In this document: positions 8,550 to 17,522 of the stretch, piece after piece | Layout of the letters: the number at the start of each line of letters is the position of its first letter | Position numbering within the stretch: position 1 is the first letter of the stretch | Source: Xanthomonas sp. 3793 | Lineage (GTDB): Bacteria > Pseudomonadota > Gammaproteobacteria > Xanthomonadales > Xanthomonadaceae | Direction: 5' to 3' | Assembly (NCBI RefSeq): GCF_024806835.1 | Contig: NZ_JANTYU010000005.1 | Coordinates: 344,411 to 385,634, forward strand | DNA length: 41,224 bases | Notes under the pieces: model-generated | Database searches by the model: none | Seen by the model: only the letters and a program-made list of their open reading frames with translations | Told to the model about the DNA's origin: nothing | Program-made: the position numbers and the translations under genes

Positions 8550-9135
8550 CGGGCGTTCCTAGGCGGCGCGATGCGAGCCTGGGAGTTTACGCAGTGGGGA
8601 ACAGCGCGTGGGCGACGGGACGCTTCTGGCGGTGGATTGGGCAGCGGGGCGCAGCGTGTGGACGGCTGGAGGGCTGGCTGCCCCCATCCGCCCTTCGGGC
8701 ACCTTCCCCCGCAGGCGGGGGAAGGAAGCGTCGCAGATGAAAGCGGAAGGCCGGCCGCCCGTTTTGCCGGCTGTTGGCTTCAGGCTTCTCGATCCCGGAT
8801 CTGGCCTGGAGCGTTAGCTTTGAGCTGTAGCTGTAGCCCTGTCTGCACCGCTGTCTGTGGCGGTGGCTTTGGCTTTGGCTTTGGCTTTGGCTTTGGCTTT
8901 GGCTTTGGCTGTGGCTTTGGCTTTGGCTTTGGCTGTGGCTGTGGCTGTGGCTGTGGCTTTGGCTGTGGCTGTGGCTGTGGCTGTGGCTGTGGCTGTGGCT
9001 TTGCCTTTGGCTCTCGCAACGACAATCTCAAAACTGCCGGCAACCTCCCCTCTCCCCCTTGGGGGAGAGGGTGCCCGAAGGGCGGGTGAGGGCCGCGGGT
9101 GAGGACCGCTGGCGACAACAGCCGCAGACGCCAAC
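8550..9135. other. Gene-free region carrying palindromes and a hexanucleotide array
   Basis: This 586-bp gap separates two minus-strand genes. It holds CTTCCCCCG-type palindromes at about 8682-8726 and 9046-9092, in opposite orientations, each with the GCCC.AAGGGC side hairpin, and between them the hexamer array at 8863-9012. The promoter of the hybrid kinase should lie near 8550-8680, but no convincing -35/-10 pair was found. Confidence 0.7.
8863..9012. repeat. Hexanucleotide tandem repeat, 25 units of KTGGCT
   Basis: Exactly 150 bp made of 25 six-base units, each TTGGCT or GTGGCT; one unit (9001-9006) reads TTGCCT. TTGGCT units dominate the left part and GTGGCT the right. The preceding 40 bases (GAGCTGTAGCTGTAGCC...CTGTCTGTGG) look like degenerate ancestors of the array. 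Because the unit length is a multiple of three, open frames run through it, giving GF or GC dipeptides on plus and KP/QP or AT/AK on minus. None has a credible gene structure. Confidence 0.9.
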
Positions 9136-11535
9136 TCAGCCCGGCAGACGCACGCGCACCTGATACGTGCGCCCGGCGACGATGCCGTGCACGCGCTGGT
9201 CCGGGCAGGGAGCGCCATCCACCTCGACCTCGACCTGCGTGCGCCCCGACTCACGCGTCAACGCAACCTCGAACTGCGCACCGCGAAATTGCCGCGTCAC
9301 CTGCGCATCGGCCCAATGCGAAGGCAGCTGCGGACGGATCGCCAACGCATCGCCCTCGCCGACCAGGCCGAACAGACCTTCCAGCACGCAGCGATACACC
9401 CAGGCCACCGTGCCGGTGTTGAACAGCTGGCTGGACCGCCCGGCCGTGCGCGGATACTGGTGCCAGGCGCCGCGGTAGTAGTTGGGCAACGACACCGGCA
9501 GGTGACCGCGCTGCAACACGTCCTCGCGGGTCGGGCCCGGCAGCATCGCGCGCAGGATCTCCCAGGCACGGTCGGCTTCACCGATCTGGTACAGGCTGTA
9601 CAGGTAGAACGCCACCGCATGGTTGTAGACCGCACCGTTTTCAGCGGCGCCCGGCCATTTCTGCGTCAAGCGGCCCACGTCATCGCGCATGTGCGTATAC
9701 GCCGGGGCCAGCATCACCGGCCCGTACGGCGTATGCAGCTGCTCGCGCACCGCGTCCAGCAATGCGTCGCGCTGTGCGGCATCGGCGGTGCCGGCCAGCA
9801 ACGCAAAACTCTGCGGATTGAGATAGATGCGGCCCTCCACATCGTCGGCGATCCCGAAGCGCACACCGTCGTCGGTGATGCCGCGCGCATACCAGTTGCC
9901 GTCCCACAGTTCGCGGTTGGCATCGGCATTGACCGTGCCCACCGCCTGGCCGAATGTCTCCGCCTGCGCGGCGCGTCCATGCGCGGCGCAGATGTCGGAC
10001 CACAGCCGCAACGCATAGGCGGTGGCCACGGTGAGCCAGCCGGAGACGCCCTTGCCGCGCCAGCCGACCATGTTCATCGGGTCGTTCCAGTCGCCTTGCG
10101 CAATGAAGCTCAGGCCGCGCGCATCGCGCGCATCCAGCAACCACTGCATCGCCGCATCCAGCCGCTCGGCCACGCTGAGCACCTGCCCGTCCTGGGTGCG
10201 CACCATCGCCTCCAGCACGCTGGCATCACCGGTTTCGGCCATGTACGCACTCAGGAAAATCGGCAACCACACGCAGTGGTCGGTATGCGGCACCTGGTTG
10301 ATGTATTTCAGCTCGGCGCCTTCCACCAGCAGGATGCCATCCGGCATCGCGCCGCTGGGCTCCTGCTGCGACAAGGCATGCAGCAGCGCCGCTCGCGCGG
10401 TGGCCGGCTGCAGATAGGCCATGCCCATGTGGTCCTGCAGATAATTGCGGGTCTGCGGATCGGTAGTCAGGCGATTGACATCGCCGTGATAGAACACCTG
10501 CCGCGGCAACCAATGGTTGACCAGGTTGTCCAGCGCCGCATCCGGCGTTGCGATCTGCACGCAACCACGCCCGCCCTGCAGATAGTGCGCGTAGTCGCGC
10601 GCGGCGGCGGCAAAGCCGGCCGCGGACAGATAGCGCGCGCGGATTGCAGCAATCTCCGCATCGTCCTTGGCCGGCCCGAACGCGAAGCGGTACACGCTGG
10701 CCGCATCGGCGTCCAGCGTCAGCCGATACTGCAGCGCGGCGGCGGGCGTTTCGTAATGTGCCTCGCTGTTGCCCAGCTGCTCGGCCTGGATGGCAGAAGG
10801 CGCATGCAGGCCGCCCTCGCCTTCGAAGGCCATCTGCTGCGCATCCCAGGCCACAGGCGGTTGCTCGTGCAACAGGAAGGTGCAGTCCTTGAAATCGCGC
10901 TGGCGAAAGTAGTCGTCGATCTTCTGGTACGGCGCCACGCTGCGGCAGACGATACCGCCCAACGCCGGCTCGTAGCCGCCGGACTGATGCATCCACGACA
11001 TGTAGCCGACCGGGAAATACACATACAGGCTCAACCGCCGCGCGCGCCCGGAGGCGTTATGCACGCGGCATTCCCACAACTCCACCGCATCGTCGGTGGG
11101 CAAGGCCACGCACAGCTCCACCACGATGTCGTCATGCTGCACGCGCCAACGCACATCGTGCTTGCCGGCGGAGAATTCGAATGCCTGCGGCGGCGCGCGC
11201 ACCGGTTCGTGCGGCACCGAATACAACGCCCCGCTGTCTTCGTCCTTGAGATAGAAAAAACGCCCGGGGTGATGCGCGTAATACGGCTGCTCGGGCATCA
11301 TGAAGTTGCGTGCTTCCAGCACCGGCGCATGTGCGTACTTGGATGGCTCCGGCTGCATGAACTGGCCGGTGGCATAGCCGCGACAGGTCAGCTGCAACAT
11401 CATGCGACGGTTCCACAGAAAGCCGCCGGCATTGGGCATGGCGGTCGGGCTGTAGAGCGCGTAGCGCGCGCCGTCGGCGCTGGGCGCCAGCAAGGTGGAC
11501 AGATTGTCGGAAGCAGCAAGAGGTGTTGCAGACAC
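9136..11535 (-). CDS. GH94 phosphorylase, probable cellobionate phosphorylase
   Basis: A 799-residue soluble enzyme of glycoside hydrolase family 94. The N-terminal beta-sandwich (about 1-310) is followed by the (alpha/alpha)6 catalytic barrel. That barrel includes [12 protein letters not shown], the general-acid motif GDWNDP (residues 481-486), [14 protein letters not shown] and a C-terminal jelly roll. Known relatives include the Xanthomonas protein first called NdvB, characterised as cellobionic acid phosphorylase (cellobionate + phosphate to glucose 1-phosphate + gluconate). It lacks the huge membrane region of true NdvB cyclic glucan synthases. The start is GTG at 11535, two bases after the stop of the transporter gene. 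The neighbouring transporter and gluconokinase support the cellobionate assignment over cellobiose. Confidence 0.85.
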   Translation of the reverse strand: MSATPLAASDNLSTLLAPSADGARYALYSPTAMPNAGGFLWNRRMMLQLTCRGYATGQFMQPEPSKYAHAPVLEARNFMMPEQPYYAHHPGRFFYLKDEDSGALYSVPHEPVRAPPQAFEFSAGKHDVRWRVQHDDIVVELCVALPTDDAVELWECRVHNASGRARRLSLYVYFPVGYMSWMHQSGGYEPALGGIVCRSVAPYQKIDDYFRQRDFKDCTFLLHEQPPVAWDAQQMAFEGEGGLHAPSAIQAEQLGNSEAHYETPAAALQYRLTLDADAASVYRFAFGPAKDDAEIAAIRARYLSAAGFAAAARDYAHYLQGGRGCVQIATPDAALDNLVNHWLPRQVFYHGDVNRLTTDPQTRNYLQDHMGMAYLQPATARAALLHALSQQEPSGAMPDGILLVEGAELKYINQVPHTDHCVWLPIFLSAYMAETGDASVLEAMVRTQDGQVLSVAERLDAAMQWLLDARDARGLSFIAQGDWNDPMNMVGWRGKGVSGWLTVATAYALRLWSDICAAHGRAAQAETFGQAVGTVNADANRELWDGNWYARGITDDGVRFGIADDVEGRIYLNPQSFALLAGTADAAQRDALLDAVREQLHTPYGPVMLAPAYTHMRDDVGRLTQKWPGAAENGAVYNHAVAFYLYSLYQIGEADRAWEILRAMLPGPTREDVLQRGHLPVSLPNYYRGAWHQYPRTAGRSSQLFNTGTVAWVYRCVLEGLFGLVGEGDALAIRPQLPSHWADAQVTRQFRGAQFEVALTRESGRTQVEVEVDGAPCPDQRVHGIVAGRTYQVRVRLPG

Positions 11536-11537
11536 GG

Positions 11538-12920
11538 TCAGGGGTGCTCCGGTTCGTCGCGCTTGCGCGCGGCCAGTTCGTGTTGGATACGGCTCAGCAA
11601 GCCGTCATCCAGCGGATAGAAACGCATGGTCCAGGCAGCCAGCAGCGCCACCGCGCCCGGGATCACCGTCAGCAGCAGCACGATGCCGGTCAACGACCCG
11701 CTGGACTGCGCACTGTTGGCCACATAGCCCATGCCGGCCAGCACCCAGGCGATGCCGGCCGAGGCGAGCGCGCCGCCCAGCTTTTGCGAAAACGTCGCCG
11801 CCGCAAAGGTCATCGCGGTCGCACGCCGGCCGGTGCGCCATTCGGTGTAGTCGGCGCTGTCGGCATACATCGAAAACGCCAGCGGCGACTTCGGCCCCAG
11901 CGCCAGCCCGATCAGCATGTTCAACGCAAAGATCGCCCAGACCGCATCGGCAGGCACGAAGAACATCGCACAGCTCAACAGGCCGACGAGCACCATCAGC
12001 CAGCACATCAGCTGACGCTTGTCCCAGTGCCGGGTCAGCAGCGGCGTGATTGCCGCGCCAACGCCCAACGCCACCGAATAGCAGCCCAAGAACAAGCCGA
12101 CCAGATCCGGACGTTGCACGTAGTACTTGAGGTAGTACACCCCCGCACCGCCGCGCATGGTGATGGTGATCATGATGATCAGCGACAGCACGAACAGCAC
12201 GCACCACGGCTTGTTCTGCAGCAGATCGGCGATGTCCCGGCCGACCGGCGTGCGCTGTTGCGGCGGTGGCTGCACGCGCTCGCGCGTGGTCAATGCCACG
12301 CCGACAAACAGCGCCACCGCAATGGCGCCGTACAGCATCATCGTGCGCTGCCATCCCAGCGCATCGTTGCCGCCGCCGAACCAGCGCACCAGATCCATCG
12401 TGAAGTAATTGACCAGCGTGGTGCCTGCAAACGCGCCGATGAAACGCAGGCTGATCAGACCGGTGCGCTGCTTGCTGTCGGCGGTGATCACGCCCGAGAG
12501 CGCCGAATACGGAATGCTCACCACGGTGTAGGCCAGCATCATCACCAGGAAGCTGATCGTGGCCCACCACATGCGCCCGTTCTGATCCAGGTCCGGGGTG
12601 GTATACGCCACCACCCCGGTCACCGCCATCGGCACCGCACCCCACAGCAGATACGGGCGGAACTTGCCCCAGCGGCTACGCGTGCGATCGGCGATCGCCC
12701 CCATCGCCGGGTCGGCGATCGCATCGGCGATCTTGGTCAACAGGATCATCGTGCCCACCGCTGCGGCCGGCAGATGCATGGTGTCGGTGTAGAAGATCAG
12801 CAGAAACGCCGAGATGTTGGCCCAATACAGATTCAGGCCCAGATCGCCGGCGCCATAGCCCAACTTTTCGCGCCAGCGCAGGCGCGACGATGCAGGAGAC
12901 GGTGCGGGTGTTGACGTCAT
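11538..12920 (-). CDS. GPH-family sugar transporter, probable cellobionate uptake
   Basis: A 460-residue inner-membrane symporter of the glycoside-pentoside-hexuronide (GPH) family, with about twelve hydrophobic helices. Diagnostic segments are [12 protein letters not shown] in helix 1, [17 protein letters not shown] in the loop after helix 2, [10 protein letters not shown], and [17 protein letters not shown] in the second half. The ATG at 12920 was chosen over 12989 because the family begins with a short tail before LREKLGYG-like sequence and AAGG lies upstream. It is the first gene of a tight pair with the GH94 phosphorylase and is divergent from gluconokinase. The substrate is inferred to be cellobionate or another beta-glucoside. 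Confidence 0.85.
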   Translation of the reverse strand: MTSTPAPSPASSRLRWREKLGYGAGDLGLNLYWANISAFLLIFYTDTMHLPAAAVGTMILLTKIADAIADPAMGAIADRTRSRWGKFRPYLLWGAVPMAVTGVVAYTTPDLDQNGRMWWATISFLVMMLAYTVVSIPYSALSGVITADSKQRTGLISLRFIGAFAGTTLVNYFTMDLVRWFGGGNDALGWQRTMMLYGAIAVALFVGVALTTRERVQPPPQQRTPVGRDIADLLQNKPWCVLFVLSLIIMITITMRGGAGVYYLKYYVQRPDLVGLFLGCYSVALGVGAAITPLLTRHWDKRQLMCWLMVLVGLLSCAMFFVPADAVWAIFALNMLIGLALGPKSPLAFSMYADSADYTEWRTGRRATAMTFAAATFSQKLGGALASAGIAWVLAGMGYVANSAQSSGSLTGIVLLLTVIPGAVALLAAWTMRFYPLDDGLLSRIQHELAARKRDEPEHP

Positions 12921-13077
12921 CGACGGACCTTCGGATGCGTTGTACCCGGCCGGGCACGCCGTTACGCTGGGTGCCCGCTCACCTGGCAAGGAGCGCCGAC
13001 GCTACACCAGGCATCGGCTGCCGCCAACGTGAAATCGGCTCGAATGCCGAATCGATCCGGAGATATAACCTGACGTG

Positions 13078-13662
13078 ATGGACACCGCCGTACCCGCCAA
13101 GCTCGCGTCCGCTTCGCCCATGGCCATCGTTGTGATGGGCGTCTCGGGCAGCGGCAAGACCACCATCGCGCAGGCGCTCGCCGCGCATTACCACTTCCGT
13201 TTTCTGGATGCCGACGACTACCACAGCGTGGCCGCACGCGCGCAGATGGCGGCCGGCCAGCCACTGACCGACGCCATGCGTCTGCCGTGGGTGGAACTGC
13301 TGGCCGCCACCTTGCGCGAGCGCGTGCAGGCCGGTGAATCGGTGGTGCTGGCGTTCTCAGGGCTGCGCAACACGCACCGCCAATTGCTGCGCGGCAGCAA
13401 CGTGCCGATGCGCTTTGTGTTCCTGCATGCGGCGCCGCATGTGATTGCCGCACGCCTGAGCGCACGCGCCGGCCACTTCATGCCACCCAGCCTGCTCGAC
13501 AGCCAGCTGCAGACGCTGGAGCTTCCGCTGGACGAGGCGGACGTGGTGTCGGTCGATGTGGATGCCACGGTCCCCGAGGTGGTGCAGGATGCTATCGCGC
13601 AGTTGGCGCTGACCGCTCCGGCTCCAGTGCAGGCAGCCACGCATTCGCCGCAACGCGCGTGA
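13078..13662 (+). CDS. gntK: Gluconokinase
   Basis: A 194-residue cytoplasmic kinase that phosphorylates gluconate to 6-phosphogluconate. The Walker A motif GVSGSGKTT is at residues 21-29. It is followed by FLDADDYHS, the substrate/lid region WVELLAATLRERV, VLAFSGLRNTHRQLLR and RAGHFMPPSLLDSQLQTLE, all typical of GntK. E. coli GntK has 175 residues. Starting at the internal ATG (13120) would give 180 residues, but the ATG at 13078 is better placed for the upstream GGAG. It is divergent from the GPH transporter and GH94 phosphorylase, and would use the gluconate released from cellobionate. Confidence 0.92.
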   Translation: MDTAVPAKLASASPMAIVVMGVSGSGKTTIAQALAAHYHFRFLDADDYHSVAARAQMAAGQPLTDAMRLPWVELLAATLRERVQAGESVVLAFSGLRNTHRQLLRGSNVPMRFVFLHAAPHVIAARLSARAGHFMPPSLLDSQLQTLELPLDEADVVSVDVDATVPEVVQDAIAQLALTAPAPVQAATHSPQRA

Positions 13663-14290
13663 CATGCCGAGCTCATCGCTGATCACTCCTTCTCCCATCG
13701 GGAGAAGGTGGCGCAAAAAAAGCGCCGGATGAGGGTACGTGCGAAGCAGCGTGCAGCTGGGATACGTCAGGGCTTCGTCCCGGTACCCTCCCCAACCCTT
13801 CTCCCGCCGGGAGAGGGCTTATCTCGCGCCGGGAAGTGCGTGAGTGAGTTCGCGCCCGCACACATCTTCTCCCATCGGGAGAGGAGCTTGCTGTCCTAGC
13901 CGATTGGTTGGCTCGCCCATCGCCAGTTCGTGATGCGCCGCGCAGGGTGGCGCTGGTGATGCAGCATCGACTGCGACCCACTGCACAAGGTGGCGCAAAA
14001 TTTCCTGGTTACTTTTTGCAAACCCATGAATTGCAGACGAATCCACGCGATCGCGTCGAATCATTTTTTCTATCGTACCTAAGCGAAATAGTGATGGATC
14101 ATCACTATTTGTGCGATTAACGCACCTGCTGAACGCAAATTTTTCGAGCTGGTATTACCAGATACAAACGGACCCGACCGTCGCATGAATACAGCGGCGT
14201 GCGCGTATTGCGCGGACACGGCAATCGGCGATCTTCACCACGCAGATCCGGGGGGATCCAGCGCTTCCTTCCATCAATGGACATGCCGTG
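13663..14290. other. Gene-free region with three CTTCTCCC palindromes and an AT-rich operator-like site
   Basis: Palindromes of the CTTCTCCC family lie at 13688-13735 (with side hairpin GCGCAAAAAAAGCGC), 13796-13817 and 13866-13885, directly downstream of gluconokinase. From about 13980 the sequence becomes AT-rich and contains the inverted repeat at 14086-14110. This is probably the promoter region of the PQQ-type protein gene. No credible coding frame was found. Confidence 0.7.
14086..14110. promoter_or_regulatory. 25-bp perfect inverted repeat, operator candidate
   Basis: Arms AAATAGTGATG (14086-14096) and CATCACTATTT (14100-14110) are exact reverse complements around a 3-bp centre. The site lies about 180 bp upstream of the PQQ-type beta-propeller gene in an AT-rich stretch. 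The next bases are not a T-run, so it looks more like a protein-binding site than a terminator. The binding factor is unknown. Confidence 0.6.
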
Positions 14291-16021
14291 ATGACCAACT
14301 TCAATCGCCGCTTGCGGTTACGCAGTTTGACGCTCATTCCCTGCCTGCTTGCCAGCGCAGTGGCTTTCGCCCAGCCCGGCCCCGCCACCGCGCAGCAGTC
14401 GGTGTCGTCCCTGGATGCCCAGGCGTTCGCGCGCTCCGGCCAGGTGTGGAGCGCCTTCGGCAGCAACCTCCCGTTCGCCAGCCCCACCAACTGGCCCTCC
14501 GCCGGTGGCGGTTACTTCAACGCGCGCTTCGCACCGGGCGAGTGGAAGATCAATCGCACCACCGTCAAAGGCCTCAAGCCGGCCTGGACCCTGACCACCA
14601 CCGGCGACATCTCGGCCACGCCTAGCGTGGAAGGCGGCACCCTGTATGTGCCCGACTGGGGCGGCACCCTGTACAGCGTCGACACCCAGACCGGCAAGCC
14701 GAACTGGCAGGCCAAGTTGTCCGACTACACCGGCAACGCCGCCTCGGTGACGCGCAACACCCCGGCCATCAGCGCCAAGAGCATCATCGTCGGCGACCAG
14801 GCTGCAGGCACCGTGCTGGCGATCGACAAGAAGACCGGCAAGCTGTTGTGGAAGACCACCGCCGAAGCCAACCCGCAGGCGCGCATCACCTCCTCGCCGG
14901 TGATCTACGGCAACCGCATCTACGTGCCCGTATCCTCCGGCGACTGGGGCAACCTCGACTCGACCCATACCTTCAGTTTCCGCGGCAGCGTCGTGGCGCT
15001 GGATCTGAACACCGGCAAGAAGCTGTGGCAGTTCTACAACGTGCCCGAAGGCTACACCGGCGCCTCGGTGTGGGGCCAGGTGGCGATCGATCCGATCAGC
15101 CGCCGCCTGTATTTCGGCACCGGCAACAACTACAACATTCCGCAGAGCGTGGGCAACTGCGTCTCCAATGCGCGCTCCTACCGCGGTAGCGAGCTGACCG
15201 TGCAGGACGAACTGAACTGCATGGCGCCGGATAACTACGTCGACTCGGTGGTGGCGTTGAATCTGGATACCGGCAAGCTGGCCTGGGCCAATCGCGCACA
15301 GGGTTACGACGCATGGAACCTGTCGTGCATCGTCGCACCCACCAACGGCCTGTGCCCCAACACGCAGGCAACCAACCTGACCGGCCCCGATTACGACTTC
15401 GGTGGTGCCGGCGTCCAGCTGTTCACCGTGTGGCGTGACGGCAAGCCCCAGCAGTTGGTCGGCGCAGGGCAAAAGAGCGGCATCTATTGGGCCTTCGACG
15501 CCAGGACCGGTGCCAAGGTGTGGTCGACCCAGGTCGGCCCCGGCGGCACCACCGGCGGCGTCGAATGGGGCACCGCGTTCGACCCGTACAAGTCGCAGGT
15601 CTATGTGGCCATCAACAACAGCTCCAACGCCACCTACACCCTGGGGCCGGACAACACCGTCAGCCACAACAGCGGCTCGTGGGCAGCGCTGGATGCCGCG
15701 ACCGGCAAGATCAAATGGCAGGTCAAGGTGCCCGGCATCAACCGCGTGAATCCGACCGTGCCGGCCGGCGGCCAGGGCTCGCTGACTGTGTCGCCGAACC
15801 TGCTGTATGCCGGTTCGATGGCAGGCAACATGGTTGCCCTCGATACCGATACCGGCGCCACGCTGTGGAACTACGACGCCACCGGCTCGGTCATCAGCTC
15901 GCCGGCCGTGGTCAATGGTGCGTTGTACTGGGGCGCCGGCTACGGCCGCTTCAACTTCGGTACCGCCGCGACCAGCAATCAGCTGATCAAGTTCGTACCG
16001 GACAGCAGCGCGGCCAAATAA
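14291..16021 (+). CDS. Secreted PQQ-type beta-propeller protein (quinoprotein dehydrogenase-like)
   Basis: A 576-residue protein with a signal peptide (NRRLRLR, hydrophobic core, cleavage after AFA near residue 28). The rest is a beta-propeller of repeats with the pattern D..TGK..W: DTQTGKPNW, DKKTGKLLW, DLNTGKKLW, NLDTGKLAW, DARTGAKVW, DAATGKIKW and DTDTGATLW, seven clear copies. This is the tryptophan-docking pattern of PQQ-dependent dehydrogenases, nearest in layout to polyvinyl-alcohol dehydrogenase-like proteins. No CXXCH haem motif and no adjacent-cysteine pair typical of methanol dehydrogenases are visible, so electron transfer would need a separate partner. Periplasmic location is expected. 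The substrate is unknown. GTG at 14288 directly precedes the chosen ATG. Confidence 0.82.
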   Translation: MTNFNRRLRLRSLTLIPCLLASAVAFAQPGPATAQQSVSSLDAQAFARSGQVWSAFGSNLPFASPTNWPSAGGGYFNARFAPGEWKINRTTVKGLKPAWTLTTTGDISATPSVEGGTLYVPDWGGTLYSVDTQTGKPNWQAKLSDYTGNAASVTRNTPAISAKSIIVGDQAAGTVLAIDKKTGKLLWKTTAEANPQARITSSPVIYGNRIYVPVSSGDWGNLDSTHTFSFRGSVVALDLNTGKKLWQFYNVPEGYTGASVWGQVAIDPISRRLYFGTGNNYNIPQSVGNCVSNARSYRGSELTVQDELNCMAPDNYVDSVVALNLDTGKLAWANRAQGYDAWNLSCIVAPTNGLCPNTQATNLTGPDYDFGGAGVQLFTVWRDGKPQQLVGAGQKSGIYWAFDARTGAKVWSTQVGPGGTTGGVEWGTAFDPYKSQVYVAINNSSNATYTLGPDNTVSHNSGSWAALDAATGKIKWQVKVPGINRVNPTVPAGGQGSLTVSPNLLYAGSMAGNMVALDTDTGATLWNYDATGSVISSPAVVNGALYWGAGYGRFNFGTAATSNQLIKFVPDSSAAK

Positions 16022-16068
16022 GCGGCTAGCACCTGCTCTGCGTCGAGTGACGCACAGTGATGGCAAAA

Positions 16069-16098
16069 CGACGGCGCCACCTTCGGGTGGCGTCGTTG
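16069..16098 (+). terminator. Hairpin with UUCG tetraloop after the beta-propeller gene
   Basis: A stem of about twelve pairs closes on a C(TTCG)G tetraloop: GACGGCGCCACC - TTCG - GGTGGCGTCGTT, with two G-T pairs. It lies about 45 bp after the stop at 16021 and before a convergent gene group ending at 16176, so it may serve both strands. A T-run is nearly absent. Confidence 0.7.
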
Positions 16099-16175
16099 TA
16101 TACGGTCGCAACGTGTGTCGGTGCTGGCCGCGACACCGACGCACATGCCGGAACGTTGCGGCAGCGGCATGATCG

Positions 16176-16403
16176 CTACAGGCGCGTGACCTGACACAAC
16201 CGGATCTGCCCCGCTTCCAGCCCATGCGCCTCGGCCGCGCGACGGCGCAAGGCGCACACCAGTCCGGCGGCATCCAGCTTGCCATCGGCAGGCACCTCCA
16301 CGCTGTGGGCAAGTTGTCCCCACAGCACCGGCCGACCATCGCAATAGCCTTCGTAGTCGGCGAAGTAATGCAGCTGGCGCCGCTCAGGTACCGACGTGGA
16401 CAT
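16176..16403 (-). CDS. Small protein of unknown function, last gene of the DHQase-like group
   Basis: A 75-residue protein starting MSTSVPERRQLHYFADYEG and ending QIRLCQVTRL. It shows no signal peptide or membrane helix. I do not recognise a family. Its start at 16403 overlaps the end of the preceding gene (stop at 16384) by 20 bases, a strong sign of translational coupling, and it is the third member of a unit with two dehydroquinase-like proteins. The composition is normal for the genome. It could instead be a frameshifted tail of the preceding gene, but that gene already spans a full dehydroquinase-like fold. Confidence 0.6.
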   Translation of the reverse strand: MSTSVPERRQLHYFADYEGYCDGRPVLWGQLAHSVEVPADGKLDAAGLVCALRRRAAEAHGLEAGQIRLCQVTRL

Positions 16404-16833
16404 CGCCCTGGATCTCCGTGCAGCCCAGATGTTCCAACGCGATTTCCAGCCCCAGCAGATAGCTCTGCGCGCAGTAGCCGCGCACCGTCGCAATGCATTC
16501 GCCAAGACCTGCCGGCAGGCAGCGCTCCGGCCGGTCGGTGCTGTCGTCATGCGTTTCCACGTAGGGATAGCGTAACGACGCCAGTACCCGGTGCAGGCGT
16601 ACGCTGTCCACGCAGCTGCCCGGATCGATCAACGCAATTTCCATCCGCGCCTGCCCGGCCACGCGCAAGGCATCCAGCAGTTCCTGCTCCGACCCGCAGG
16701 CCCGCAACGCAACCGTCTTGCCCGCATCCCCGGCGCACTGCACCAGCTGCCGGATCACGGCCCGCGGCAAAGGCTGCGGCCCACGCACCAGTGGCGAGGA
16801 TGCTTCCGGCCCACGTACGATCATGATCGACAT
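16384..16833 (-). CDS. Divergent type II 3-dehydroquinate dehydratase-like protein, catalytic residues mostly lost
   Basis: A 149-residue protein that aligns along its length with AroQ: MSIMIVRGP for the LVLHGPN strand, GSEQELLDAL for SNAE.ELI, IALIDPGS for IIINPAA, VLASLRYPYVETHDDS for AL...PFIEVHLSN, and VRGYCAQSYLLGLEIAL for ICGFGA.SYRLALEAL. The REP..YG segment that supplies the catalytic Arg and Tyr is absent, the Asn of NPAA is Asp, and the R.HSY lid is missing; the His of E.H is kept. It is therefore unlikely to dehydrate 3-dehydroquinate. The ATG at 16833 was chosen because it starts exactly at the first beta strand. It lies 10 bp downstream of a paralogue. Confidence 0.65.
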   Translation of the reverse strand: MSIMIVRGPEASSPLVRGPQPLPRAVIRQLVQCAGDAGKTVALRACGSEQELLDALRVAGQARMEIALIDPGSCVDSVRLHRVLASLRYPYVETHDDSTDRPERCLPAGLGECIATVRGYCAQSYLLGLEIALEHLGCTEIQGDVHVGT

Positions 16834-16843
16834 GCCGGCGTCC

Positions 16844-17269
16844 TCAGGCAGCAACGCGCAACGGCGCGTGCAACGACGGCAGACAACGCGCGGCAATGCC
16901 CAGCGACATCGCATACGCGCGCGACGCATCGTGCGGGGCAATCACCACCGCCAACGGCGCATGCTGCGGATGCAGCCACGGCTCCAACTCCTGCCCAGCA
17001 TCGGTGTGCAGCTCGATGTATGGGGTGGGCAATGCATCCACCGCCGCACGCAAGGCCCTGGCACAGCTGCGCTCGGACAAGGGCAGATCGCCCGAGTCCA
17101 GCAGCACCAGTTCCACATCGGCATCGCCACCGGCTGCCTGCAGCCCGGCAATCAAGCTGTCCACGTCGGCACAGGCCAGCGTGCGCAACACACGGCCGGC
17201 GTATTCGGCATGCATCGGCGCCCAGTGCGCCGGATCGGCCTGCGGGCCTTGCAAAATCAGGATACACAT
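16844..17269 (-). CDS. Second divergent dehydroquinase-like protein
   Basis: A 141-residue protein, close to normal AroQ length (about 146). The fold pattern is MCILILQGPQ, VELVLLDSGDL, ALRAAVDALPTPYIELHTD and a terminal AVVIAPHDASRAYAMSLGIA, which correspond in order to the HGPN, NPAA, EVHLSN and C-terminal glycine-loop regions of type II dehydroquinases. As in its neighbour, the catalytic Arg/Tyr loop and the NP motif are gone while the E-x-H histidine remains. It is the first gene of the three-gene minus-strand group. Similarity between the two is weak, so the duplication is old. The function is unknown: a binding or regulatory role is possible. Confidence 0.6.
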   Translation of the reverse strand: MCILILQGPQADPAHWAPMHAEYAGRVLRTLACADVDSLIAGLQAAGGDADVELVLLDSGDLPLSERSCARALRAAVDALPTPYIELHTDAGQELEPWLHPQHAPLAVVIAPHDASRAYAMSLGIAARCLPSLHAPLRVAA

Positions 17270-17522
17270 CGTGTTTGGCTCAACGCACCACTGTGCGGGA
17301 GTGCCAAGGTAGATCTGCGCGGCGTAAAGAGGCTAGGCACGTTCCGATGTGCTGACATAAAGAGTACGTAATGGCTGCATGCACCGATTCATTCACAGCC
17401 CCATCCGCCCTGTAGGACAGCGGCGTAAAGTTCCTCCGCCACCGGTCGATAACGCGTGATTGGAGCCGGGAGCAGGTCAGGATGGAACGCGATCACCCCA
17501 TCGGGATTGCAGGGTTGCAACG

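Noticed and set aside
8571..9118. Open frames through the hexamer array giving GFGFGF/GCGCGC or KPKPQPQP proteins
   Set aside because: They exist only because the repeat unit is a multiple of three and lacks stops. No ribosome site, no family motif, and both strands are open together.
13035..13050. TCGGC-N6-GCCGA half-palindrome between gntK and the GPH transporter
   Set aside because: Five-base arms are expected by chance at this GC content; not enough to call an operator.
16384..16941. Upstream start of the second dehydroquinase-like gene at 16941
   Set aside because: The extra residues are Arg/Cys-rich and overlap the preceding gene; the fold begins at the ATG at 16833.
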